Assembly (NCBI GenBank): GCA_024279745.1
Contig: JAJRRE010000120.1
Coordinates: 1-6,244 of the forward strand
Direction of reading: 5' to 3'
Source of the DNA: Alphaproteobacteria bacterium
GTDB lineage: Bacteria; Pseudomonadota; Alphaproteobacteria; Rhizobiales; Hyphomicrobiaceae
DNA length: 6,244 bases
The position numbers were made by a program, and so were the translations under genes. Below are positions 1 through 5,780 of this stretch, one piece after another (positions within the stretch are counted from its first letter, which is position 1; every line of letters begins with the position of its first letter). The notes under the pieces were generated by a model, which was not told the origin of the DNA, did not search any database, and saw only the letters and a list, made by a program, of their open reading frames with translations.

Positions 1-121
1 GCCATTTGAGCGCGCCATTAAACCGTTATTTTTGAATTGCTGGGTGAAATGAGTGTGTTAGTCTAGTTTACTGCAACATGCCAGAGCCACGTCCGGCCAA
101 GATCTAAGGACCTTCATTCGC

Positions 122-679
122 ATGGCGAGCGATCACAGCCCAAAGATGCCGCCATTGAACGCCGACACGACTGCCGGTTTGGGCGCCTCCAATAGTACCG
201 ACATTAACACTGATGTTAACACTGACCCTGATGAGCGCCCGCCTATGCGCCAAGCGCTGGATCAGGCGCGGCTGGCCTTTGATCGCGGCGAGGTGCCTGT
301 GGGTGCTGTTCTTGTCGGTCCTGATGGCCGTGTTCTCAGCACTGCCGGCAACCGCACCCGGGAACTGAACGATCCGACCGCTCATGCTGAGATGCTGGTG
401 ATTCGCGCTGCCGCTCGAAAATTGCGCTCACAGCGGCTCACCGGCTGCGATCTATATGTGACCCTTGAGCCGTGCCCGATGTGCGCCGCGGCTATTTCAT
501 TTGCCCGTATCAGGCGGCTCTATTATGGCGCCAGCGATGCCAAGAGCGGCGGCGTTGCCCAGGGTGCGCGAATATTCAATCAAGCCAGCTGCCACCACAG
601 CCCGGATATCTACGACGGATTATGCCGCAGTGAAGCCGCCGCTTTGCTCAGCGCATTTTTCGTCCAGCGCCGCAATTAA
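122..679 (+). CDS. tadA: tRNA(adenine-34) deaminase TadA with N-terminal extension
   Basis: The product is 185 residues. From about residue 42 it is a full cytidine/deoxycytidylate-type deaminase domain. The zinc and catalytic signature H88-A-E90 is present, followed by P-C118-P-M-C121; the E. coli-like surroundings TLEPCPMCAAA, YYGASDAKSGG and the end AALLSAFFVQRR all match TadA. The family deaminates A34 to inosine in the anticodon of tRNA-Arg(ACG) in the cytoplasm, using E90 as proton shuttle and H88, C118 and C121 as zinc ligands. The first 41 residues are not part of the fold: they are rich in S, T, D and N and contain a near-repeat DINT/DVNT. AAGGA at 106-110 lies 11 bases before ATG 122, which is why I chose this start. 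ATG 245 (MRQALDQAR) would give a family-typical N-terminus but has only a weak GAG 9 bases upstream. A guanine or cytosine deaminase paralogue is possible but the C-terminal match favours TadA. Confidence 0.9.
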   Translation: MASDHSPKMPPLNADTTAGLGASNSTDINTDVNTDPDERPPMRQALDQARLAFDRGEVPVGAVLVGPDGRVLSTAGNRTRELNDPTAHAEMLVIRAAARKLRSQRLTGCDLYVTLEPCPMCAAAISFARIRRLYYGASDAKSGGVAQGARIFNQASCHHSPDIYDGLCRSEAAALLSAFFVQRRN

Positions 680-962
680 GCTCCAGCCCGGCGCGCCACG
701 TTACTATGCCGCAGGCGAAGAATGATTTGGCCAGATCGCGGGAAATATATTTTGTATCACCATAACAAAGGCTTATGAAACTCTCCGGGCGGCATGACGA
801 CACTTCAATACACTCTGTTACAAACGCGGCGCACTATTTAATTGACCGCTGATTTGTGTAAAATAGGGAAAACGCGATCGTCAAACATTTGTGCCGCTCA
901 TCATCATAAGGCGGCGCCCCAGCGTTGTGTAAGAAACAGCCAATCAGCAGCAGGAGAATATC
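680..962. other. Intergenic region upstream of the small membrane protein
   Basis: No open frame with a credible start was seen on either strand. The region must carry the promoter for the gene at 963, because that gene is 283 bp from tadA. The most AT-rich -10-like hexamer is TAAAAT at 859-864, but no good -35 element sits 16-18 bases before it (the TTGACC at 842-847 is only 11 bases away). An imperfect inverted pair TTTGT/ACAAA with a 9-base centre lies near 750-770. No terminator with a T-run was seen directly behind tadA. Confidence 0.4.
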
Positions 963-1106
963 ATGTCCACAGATCTTAGTGGTAGCCATCCGTCAACTGA
1001 CGTCGATGACAAATTAAAGAGCTATAAATTGATGATCAATTTGCTGCGTTACGGCATTGTCGGCGTCTTGCTGATCTTGGCTGGAATGGCGTTTTTTCTG
1101 CTTTAA
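963..1106 (+). CDS. Small single-helix membrane protein, aa3-type cytochrome c oxidase subunit IV-like
   Basis: A 47-codon gene: ATG 963, TAA 1104-1106, with AGGAG at 952-956 and a 6-base spacer, one of the best ribosome binding sites in the window. Residues 1-16 are hydrophilic and acidic (STDLSGS... DVDD), 17-29 carry K17, K19, K22 and R29, and 30-47 form one hydrophobic helix (YGIVGVLLILAGMAFFLL) ending at the stop. The layout and the pattern SYKxxxxLLRYGIVGVLLIL recall the bacterial aa3-type cytochrome c oxidase subunit IV family (COX4_pro_2), whose members are about 40-70 residues with TYxxFxxLxKYGTIA before one C-terminal helix. That family is an accessory subunit of the alphaproteobacterial respiratory oxidase and is often encoded away from the core cox genes. 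The positive-inside rule predicts a cytoplasmic N-terminus. The existence of the gene is well supported; the family call is by eye only and could be wrong for such a short protein. Confidence 0.7.
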   Translation: MSTDLSGSHPSTDVDDKLKSYKLMINLLRYGIVGVLLILAGMAFFLL

Positions 1107-1130
1107 ACGGCCGAAAATTGAAATTCTGAT

Positions 1131-1168
1131 AAAAAAGCCCTGCAGCCGAATTGGCGCAGGGCTTTTTG
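1131..1168. terminator. Bidirectional rho-independent terminator
   Basis: GCCCTGC (1137-1143) pairs with GCAGGGC (1156-1162). Five A at 1132-1136 and five T at 1163-1167 extend the stem and give a U-tract on both strands. Inside the loop GCC 1145-1147 and GGC 1153-1155 can pair beyond a bulged A. It lies 25 bases after the stop of the 963-1106 gene and 58 bases after the stop of the convergent minus-strand gene ending at 1226, so it can serve both. Confidence 0.9.
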
Positions 1169-1225
1169 TCGTCTAAACCGTCCATTTAACGGTGAATGTT
1201 CAAAACACTAACACTGCCGGGCAGC

Positions 1226-1828
1226 TCAGCGCGGCTCCAGCTGAATTGCCGCCATGGCATAATCCACCAGCGAATAAATTGACGCGATGGCGGCTAGCAT
1301 CAGCAACAGCGACGACGTTTCAAAGCCGAGCAATTGCGCCGGCCCCAACAGATGAAGCGCCAGCCCGACAACGCCAATCTGGACAAAGGCGTGAATCGCG
1401 GTTTTGATTTTACCACTATCGCGAATGCCAAGATCAATACCAGTCTGGCGGGCAAACGTGCGAATATAGGGGATTATCAGGTCGCGCGAATAAATGATGA
1501 ACAGCATCCAGGCGGGCATCCAGCCTTGATACACAAAACCGACAAACACCGACAAATGATAAATACTGTCGCATACCGGATCAATGACTTTGCCATATTC
1601 CGTTTCCAGCCCGTAGCGGCGCGCCACCACACCGTCGAGGAAATCGGTAAACTCGGCCGCGATCATTATTACGAGTGCCGCGCCCAGCGCTGTTGAGCTG
1701 CCGGTCACGATCAGGCTCATCGCCACCGGTCCCATGATACCGCGCGAGAAACTCAGCAAATTGGGCGTAGTCAGCAATTGATTTGCTGATTTCATTTTCT
1801 TTGCATCTCGTTCTTCGGAAACGCTCAT
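1226..1828 (-). CDS. CDP-alcohol phosphatidyltransferase family protein (PgsA-like)
   Basis: A 200-residue integral membrane enzyme. The complete CDP-OH-P signature is present: D62-x2-D65-G66-x2-A69-R70-x8-G79-x3-D83-x3-D87, whose aspartates bind the metal ions and the CDP-linked substrate. The N-terminal TPNLLSFSR matches the start of the phosphatidylglycerophosphate synthase group, and RDLIIPYIRTFARQTG followed by GKIKTA resembles PgsA. I infer transfer of a phosphatidyl group from CDP-diacylglycerol to glycerol 3-phosphate or a related alcohol at the inner membrane. The acceptor cannot be read from sequence, so no symbol is given. Several hydrophobic segments occur: about 34-58, 88-122 and the C-terminal 60 residues. 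I chose ATG 1828 because AGGT lies 7 bases before it. GTG 1843 would add five residues but has only GAAG 3 bases away; ATG 1795 (MKSANQLL) is also possible. It lies 110 bp downstream of the same-strand phosphodiesterase-like gene and may be cotranscribed with it. Confidence 0.85.
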   Translation of the reverse strand: MSVSEERDAKKMKSANQLLTTPNLLSFSRGIMGPVAMSLIVTGSSTALGAALVIMIAAEFTDFLDGVVARRYGLETEYGKVIDPVCDSIYHLSVFVGFVYQGWMPAWMLFIIYSRDLIIPYIRTFARQTGIDLGIRDSGKIKTAIHAFVQIGVVGLALHLLGPAQLLGFETSSLLLMLAAIASIYSLVDYAMAAIQLEPR

Positions 1829-1842
1829 TACCTGTACCTGCA

Positions 1843-1882
1843 CTGTCTTCTATTGCATTTGTCTTCTATTGCATCTGTCTTA
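1843..1882. repeat. 16-bp tandem repeat, about 2.5 copies
   Basis: The unit (c/t)TGTCTTCTATTGCAT occurs at 1843-1858 and 1859-1874, identical in 15 of 16 positions, with a third partial copy CTGTCTTA at 1875-1882. It sits directly upstream of the phosphatidyltransferase start. Read on the minus strand each unit carries AGAAGA, which is purine-rich but badly spaced as a ribosome binding site. Next to it TCTTAT (1878-1883) and ATAAGA (1889-1894) form a 6-bp hairpin with a 5-base loop and no T-run. Confidence 0.85.
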
Positions 1883-1938
1883 TGCTTGATAAGAGGTAAA
1901 GGAAAGATAGCTCACCTTTATGTCCTTCTATCACATGT

Positions 1939-2724
1939 TTAAGTTATGCCCATTTGGCTTTGCGACGCTTTGGCATCAATTTCATCGTTAAACTTGAACA
2001 ATTCGTCAAATTCCCAATGTACATACCCGCCAACCGCGCCCCAATTTTTAGAACGCTCAAACTCCCTAAGATCATATATCCGAGACAGCAGCAAGGCTTT
2101 GTTGGCGCGGCGTACAGCGGCACAAGCTTTGCCCATGAACCGCGCAGTGCCGTGCCGCCTGACCGCAATTGCGTCAATTGAGGCTAACCGATCCAGCCTG
2201 CACAATCCCAACATTGGCCATTGCGGGGCGACAAGCAAGGCATAGTCCCCCAAAACCAGCTCCGTATGCAGTGAAACTGACACCGCCCGATTGATCTGTT
2301 TTACATAGTTCAGCATCGGCAAGCAAAACCCGTCTATCCAGTAACGACCAGCAAAGTGCATCTCCATGAAGTCTATCAGGCGGGATATGGCCGCCCGCCA
2401 GGCCCCGCGCCCAACTTTCAGTTCAATCACAACAAACGCACCAGTTGCCTTGATTGGCAGGAGATCTTCCAACCCTAATAGGGTTTTATTACCAAGCCCT
2501 TCGGTGATGCGGCTTGCCGATAAAGTATCCAGACCAATACGAGGGTGACGGAAATAAAACAGCTGCCGGTCGTTTGAGAAATCCCAGCACAGATCACCTT
2601 CCAAAACCTGGGTTCTTGCCGGATGTTTGGCGACAATCGTCATCGCCGCGCCCAGTGCCGATCGCGTGTTCAATGCTTTGTGGTGGATAAAGCCATAGCC
2701 CGAAAAGCTCGAAAACACGCTCAC
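1939..2724 (-). CDS. Divergent glycerophosphodiester phosphodiesterase-like protein
   Basis: A 261-residue protein with no signal peptide. It is not a textbook member, but the GDPD/PLC-like phosphodiesterase residue set can be laid out in order: H14-H15-K16 with L-N-T a few residues later (family: HRG ... ENT), E42-x-D44 in VLEGDL (metal-binding ExD), R-H60-P (second catalytic histidine, usually HD), and V-V-I-E101-L-K103 (family ElK, metal ligand). The tail LLLSRIYDLREFERSKNWGA fits the last strand-helix unit of the barrel. Family members hydrolyse glycerophosphodiesters to glycerol 3-phosphate and an alcohol. Here HRG is replaced by HHK and the usual C-terminal DGIITD motif is absent, so the substrate may differ or activity may be altered. 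Start: GTG 2724 with GAGGAG (complement of 2731-2736) 6 bases upstream, a strong site. Downstream on the same strand is the phosphatidyltransferase, which supports a phospholipid role by inference. The length is near that of bacterial GDPD proteins. Confidence 0.7.
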   Translation of the reverse strand: MSVFSSFSGYGFIHHKALNTRSALGAAMTIVAKHPARTQVLEGDLCWDFSNDRQLFYFRHPRIGLDTLSASRITEGLGNKTLLGLEDLLPIKATGAFVVIELKVGRGAWRAAISRLIDFMEMHFAGRYWIDGFCLPMLNYVKQINRAVSVSLHTELVLGDYALLVAPQWPMLGLCRLDRLASIDAIAVRRHGTARFMGKACAAVRRANKALLLSRIYDLREFERSKNWGAVGGYVHWEFDELFKFNDEIDAKASQSQMGIT

Positions 2725-2796
2725 TGGCTACTCCTCACGCTTAACTGAAGTTCCGCATAGGCGTGCGATTTCATGCGGTGTTGCAGCCTCATAGCT

Positions 2797-2983
2797 TTAT
2801 TCAGCCATAGGATCAACGCGGCAAACAAACGTCTCCAGCATCTCATAAAGGTTTACGAGCCAGCCCTTGCGCGGTATCGGTCCATCCCCCGCCACTGACT
2901 GGCTGTTGGGGGCTTTTTCCTTGCAGACCAGCGCTGGCTTTCCCAAACGAGCGCTGGCCTTGCAGATGAACCGGCAAAATCAT
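2797..2983 (-). other. Overlapping short open frames, possible small gene or gene remnant
   Basis: Two minus-strand frames are open here. Frame 1 starts at ATG 2983 with AAGG 8 bases upstream and ends with TGA at 2843-2845 (46 residues, beginning MILPVHLQGQ). Frame 2 is open from just after a stop at 2980-2982 down to TAA at 2797-2799 (60 residues). It ends in a protein-like stretch, GWLVNLYEMLETFVCRV then DPMAE, but offers only TTG 2946 or GTG 2895 as starts, neither with a ribosome binding site. The good start signal therefore belongs to one frame and the more protein-like C-terminus to the other, as expected if a single frameshift had broken a small gene. Chance open frames in a GC-rich spacer are an equally good explanation. 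No family is recognised. Confidence 0.25.
2886..2918 (+). terminator. Terminator-like hairpin with T-run, no assigned transcript
   Basis: CCCCC (2886-2890) pairs with GGGGG (2908-2912). Inside, GCCA (2891-2894) pairs with TGGC (2900-2903) around a 5-base loop, leaving TGTT (2904-2907) as a one-sided bulge. C then TTTTT (2914-2918) follows, giving a rho-independent layout for + strand RNA only. No confident + strand gene lies upstream of it after the terminator at 1131-1168, so its transcript is unknown. A 41-codon + frame (ATG 2773, TGA 2896-2898) ends inside the hairpin but has only a weak AGG 11 bases upstream. Confidence 0.5.
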
Positions 2984-3092
2984 AAGACAAACCTTATCGT
3001 TTTAACTGCAAGCCGCCTTACACGCGCACACCCTGGGTAAGACGTGCTTCCAATTGCAACGTGAATCAGTTTATCAAACAAAGGCTTAAAGC

Positions 3093-3149
3093 ATGCCTAG
3101 ATTTACCGAAATGCGTTCACCAAAGTCAAACATATTCCAGCTGCTATGA
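3093..3149 (+). CDS. Possible 18-residue leader peptide
   Basis: ATG 3093 to TGA 3147-3149, encoding MPRFTEMRSPKSNIFQLL. AAAGG at 3080-3084 is 8 bases before the ATG, a better ribosome binding site than that of the basic mini-protein beginning 43 bases after this stop. There is no run of one amino acid typical of attenuation peptides and no clear hairpin pair downstream, so a regulatory role is only a guess. It may be a chance frame. Confidence 0.2.
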   Translation: MPRFTEMRSPKSNIFQLL

Positions 3150-3191
3150 AAAAGTTTGAGTCGCACCAACAACCACCAAAACGAGCCCCTC

Positions 3192-3347
3192 ATGACCACA
3201 CGCAAAACCACAACGCGCCGCAAATCAACGCGCCGCCGCCGCTCCTATAACCGCCAGGGCATTGGTGAGACATTGCTCAAATCCGTCGTCCGCTCCTTTG
3301 GTCGGCGCCTGGGCACCATATTGCTGCGGCTGATTTTCAAGCGCTGA
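3192..3347 (+). CDS. Highly basic 51-residue protein of unknown function
   Basis: The product has 13 Arg and 4 Lys against one acidic residue (E26). Residues 2-21 are a T/R/K/S-rich tail (TTRKTTTRRKSTRRRR), likely disordered and able to bind nucleic acid or anionic membrane. Residues 23-51, GIGETLLKSVVRSFGRRLG then TILLRLIFKR, form a probable amphipathic helix with basic residues spaced along a hydrophobic face. By memory this half resembles the C-terminal end of DUF853/HerA-like ATPases (E-x2-x-KSxxRxxGxxxGRxIxR), so it could be a free-standing version of that tail; this is inference only. The start is uncertain: ATG 3192 has only ACGAG 6 bases upstream, while TTG 3156 would add 12 residues (SRTNNHQNEPL...) without a better site. 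The LysE-type gene begins 64 bp after its stop with no terminator seen between, so cotranscription is likely. Confidence 0.6.
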   Translation: MTTRKTTTRRKSTRRRRSYNRQGIGETLLKSVVRSFGRRLGTILLRLIFKR

Positions 3348-3411
3348 GATCACGGTCGATGGTTGGCAGCGTACCTGCAACCGTGCAATTGAGCCCCAAA
3401 AGGCAACTGTT

Positions 3412-4023
3412 ATGAGTATTGAGTTTTTCGCCACTTCCCTAGTTGTAATTTTACTACCTGGAACCGGTGTGCTGTACACATTGGCGATAGGTCTGGGGCG
3501 CGGCTTCAAGCCCAGCATTGCCGCTGCATTTGGTTGTACATTGGGAATTATGCCAGCCGCATTGGCCAGCATTGTCGGTTTGGCAGCGCTTTTGCACACC
3601 AGCGCTGTGGCGTTCCAGATCGTCAAAATAGCCGGCGTGCTTTATTTATTTTACATGGCCTGGGCGATCTTACGCGAAGACGGCGCCCTTTCGGTTACTA
3701 AAGACCAGTCTGAGCAATCCATGTGGCGTATTTGCCTGAACGGCATTTTGCTTAATATTTTGAACCCGAAACTCTCCTTATTCTTTTTGGCGTTCCTGCC
3801 GCAATTTGTGGCCGGTGGCACAGCGGACGCAACGTCCATGCTGGTGCTGCTCGCGGCTATCTTTATGGCTTTGACATTTTTGGTATTTGTCGGTTACGGC
3901 GCTTTTGCGGCATTGGTCAGAGACTATATCATTGCGCGCCCTGCCGTATTGCAATGGTTCAGACGAAGCTTTGCCGCCTCATTCGGCCTGCTAGGCATGA
4001 AACTGGCGCTTAGCGAAAAATAA
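3412..4023 (+). CDS. LysE/RhtB-family amino acid or metabolite exporter
   Basis: A 203-residue inner-membrane protein, the usual length for LysE/RhtB/RhtC transporters. The N-terminal helix ends in the family P-G motif (LLPGTGVLY, residues 14-22). The second helix region carries AAFGCTLGIMPAALASIVGLAALL (37-61) in place of the common GxxxGxxxH. The hallmark NxLNPKxxLFFLAFLPQF is at 115-132. Hydrophobic segments fall at about 5-28, 37-61, 66-87, 108-132, 140-166 and 180-200, consistent with six helices. Such proteins export lysine, threonine, homoserine lactones or related compounds by proton antiport; the substrate cannot be predicted. The usual histidine in the GxxxGxxxH segment is proline or alanine here. 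The start is supported by AAAAGG (3398-3403) 8 bases before ATG 3412. It follows the basic mini-protein on the same strand and converges with nadE. Confidence 0.88.
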   Translation: MSIEFFATSLVVILLPGTGVLYTLAIGLGRGFKPSIAAAFGCTLGIMPAALASIVGLAALLHTSAVAFQIVKIAGVLYLFYMAWAILREDGALSVTKDQSEQSMWRICLNGILLNILNPKLSLFFLAFLPQFVAGGTADATSMLVLLAAIFMALTFLVFVGYGAFAALVRDYIIARPAVLQWFRRSFAASFGLLGMKLALSEK

Positions 4024-4070
4024 CCACTGCACCCTACGCCATAAATCACCAGCAGCGGGGCTAATGCCCC

Positions 4071-5780
4071 TCAAAGCTGTTCGCGGAATTTGTTCTGAAT
4101 GGGATAGCGGCGGTCGCGGCCAAAATTGCGCGACGATATTTTAACACCGGGCGCGGCTTGTCGGCGTTTGTATTCGGCGATATATAACAGCCCCTCGATG
4201 CGCTTGACGAGCGCAGCATCATGGCCGCGCGCGACGATCTGCGGCAACGGCATTTCATGTTCCACCAGACATTCCAGAATGTCATCGAGCACCTCATAGG
4301 GCGGCAGGCTGTCCTGATCCAGTTGGCCTTCGCGCAGCTCTGCTGTCGGCGCCTTGGTGATGATGTTTACCGGGATCACTTCGCCCGCTGGCCCTTTCGC
4401 ATCCAACGGGACATGTCCGTTGCGCCAGCGGGACAGCGCATAGACCTGTAATTTATAAAGATCCTTGATCGGGTTAAAGCCGCCGTTCATGTCGCCGTAT
4501 AGAGTTGCATAGCCGACGGACATTTCGGATTTATTTCCTGTGGTTAGGACCATGCCGCCGAACTTGTTCGACACTGCCATTAGAATCGCACCGCGCGTGC
4601 GGCTTTGAATATTTTCTTCGGTAACGCCGCTGTCGGAGCCTTCAAACAATGCGCCCAGGGCCGAATTGAACCCGGCGACCGGTTCTTCAATCGGCACAAT
4701 ATCATAACGCACACCCAAAGCTTTGGCGCAGGCTGCCGCATCGCTCAGACTGTCACCTGAGGTATACTTGTAAGGCAGCATAATGCAATGAACGCGGCTC
4801 GCGCCAAGCGCATCGACAGCCATTGCCGCCACCAGCGCGCTGTCAATGCCGCCCGACAATCCAAGCACGACAGAAGGAAATCCGGTTTTAGCAACGTAAT
4901 CGCGCAGACCCAAAACGCAGGCGTGATAGGCGGCGCCGTCACCTTCCGGCAAAATCGCCCGCTCACCTTTGGCGCAGCTCCAGCCCGTAGTTCCAGCGCC
5001 CGCGCCCGCGCTTTGCCGCGTCCATTGGGTGACGACAAGCGCCTCTTGCCAGGCGGGCATCTGCACGGCAAGCGCGCGGTCACTGTTGAGAACGAAGGAG
5101 GCGCCGTCGAAGACCAGCTCGTCCTGGCCGCCAAGCTGATTGACATAAGCCAGCGGCAGCGCCGTTTCCGTGACCCGCGCCACGGCGATAGTCATACGAA
5201 CATCAGGCTTATTTTGATCAAAGGGTGAGCCGTTTGGCACCAGCAGAAGTTCCGCGCCGGTTTCCTCCAGGCATTCGCAAACATCCATGTTCCAAATGTC
5301 TTCGCAGATCGGCACGCCGAGGCGCACACCGCGAAAATTGATCGGTCCCGGCAGCGGACCGGGCGCAAACACACGGGTCTCATCGAACACGCCGTAAGTC
5401 GGCAGGTCTACTTTAAAGCGCACGGCCGCCACCTTGCCCGCCTCCAGCAGCACCACGGCATTATACAGCTTGCCCGCCTCGCCGGGCCACGCATCGCCTG
5501 TGCGCTGCGGCCAGACCGTCCCGATCAGCAGCCCCGGCCCACCGTCTGCGGTGAGCGCCGCCAATCCCTCAGTAGCCGCGCGCGCCGCATCGGCAAAAGC
5601 CGACTTCAAGACCAGATCTTCTGGCGGATAGCCGGTCACAAACAATTCGGTAAACACGATCAGATCGGCGCCCTGCTTGTTGGCGCGCGTCCAGGCCGCC
5701 GTCGCCTTTTCCACATTGCCGACAATATCGCCAACCACGGGATTAAGCTGCGCCAAAGTTATTTTTAGTTTATCTGTCAC
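4071..5780 (-). CDS. nadE: Glutamine-dependent NAD(+) synthetase
   Basis: A 569-residue two-domain enzyme of the last step of NAD biosynthesis: deamido-NAD+ plus glutamine and ATP give NAD+, glutamate, AMP and PPi in the cytoplasm. Residues 1 to about 255 form a nitrilase-type glutaminase with the triad E45 (FTELFVTGYPPEDLV), K123 (FKVDLPTYGVFDE) and C159 (GVPICEDIW). Residues from about 285 form the synthetase, with the ATP pyrophosphatase loop S309-G-G-I-D-S314, then TTGNKSEMSVGYATLYGD and the C-terminal ISSRNFGRDRRYPI. A short Gly/Ala-rich linker (SAGAGAG, 257-263) joins the domains. All catalytic residues are present, so ammonia-channelling activity is expected. Start: GTG 5780 with AGGA (complement of 5789-5792) 8 bases upstream and the conserved ITLAQLNPVVGD immediately after. 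The gene is convergent with the LysE-type gene (47-bp gap) and divergent from the thioesterase (150-bp gap), so it is probably monocistronic. Confidence 0.97.
   Translation of the reverse strand: MTDKLKITLAQLNPVVGDIVGNVEKATAAWTRANKQGADLIVFTELFVTGYPPEDLVLKSAFADAARAATEGLAALTADGGPGLLIGTVWPQRTGDAWPGEAGKLYNAVVLLEAGKVAAVRFKVDLPTYGVFDETRVFAPGPLPGPINFRGVRLGVPICEDIWNMDVCECLEETGAELLLVPNGSPFDQNKPDVRMTIAVARVTETALPLAYVNQLGGQDELVFDGASFVLNSDRALAVQMPAWQEALVVTQWTRQSAGAGAGTTGWSCAKGERAILPEGDGAAYHACVLGLRDYVAKTGFPSVVLGLSGGIDSALVAAMAVDALGASRVHCIMLPYKYTSGDSLSDAAACAKALGVRYDIVPIEEPVAGFNSALGALFEGSDSGVTEENIQSRTRGAILMAVSNKFGGMVLTTGNKSEMSVGYATLYGDMNGGFNPIKDLYKLQVYALSRWRNGHVPLDAKGPAGEVIPVNIITKAPTAELREGQLDQDSLPPYEVLDDILECLVEHEMPLPQIVARGHDAALVKRIEGLLYIAEYKRRQAAPGVKISSRNFGRDRRYPIQNKFREQL

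Larger units (their letters stand above)
2725..3191. other. Long intergenic region without a confident gene
   Basis: This 467-bp stretch separates the minus-strand phosphodiesterase-like gene from the plus-strand basic mini-protein. It holds the ribosome binding site of the former (2731-2736), a terminator-like hairpin (2886-2918), overlapping short open frames on both strands (2773-2983), two copies of AGCGCTGGC (2930-2938 and 2950-2958), two copies of CCTTGCAGA (2919-2927 and 2958-2966), a small ATAAG/CTTAT hairpin (2982-2997), and a possible leader peptide (3093-3149). Being divergent, it must contain promoters for both flanking genes, but I could not pick convincing -35/-10 pairs. Confidence 0.6.

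Noticed and set aside
842..864. TTGACC ... TAAAAT as a sigma-70 promoter for the small membrane protein, or an FNR-type site
   Set aside because: The spacer is 11 bases instead of 16-18, and the right half does not match ATCAA of an FNR box.
1829..1843. GTG 1843 as start of the phosphatidyltransferase
   Set aside because: Its purine-rich upstream element GAAG is only 3 bases away, whereas ATG 1828 has AGGT at 7 bases; the extra five residues add nothing family-like. Not fully excluded.
2871..2894. A stretch ending in CCCCCGCCA that resembles the 3' end of a tRNA or an attachment site
   Set aside because: The T-loop would read ATCGGTC rather than TTCRANY, and no D-arm, anticodon arm or matching acceptor 5' strand can be folded upstream. 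The same bases are better explained by the terminator-like hairpin.
4057..4070. GGGGC-TAAT-GCCCC hairpin between the convergent exporter and nadE stops as a terminator
   Set aside because: The stem is only 5 bp and there is no T-run on either strand, so termination cannot be claimed.
4788..5228. Long open frame antisense to nadE, and other open frames opposite tadA, the phosphatidyltransferase and the exporter
   Set aside because: They lie fully inside genes with intact catalytic motifs, show low-complexity Arg/Ala-rich translations and have no recognisable domain; they are shadows of the real coding strand.
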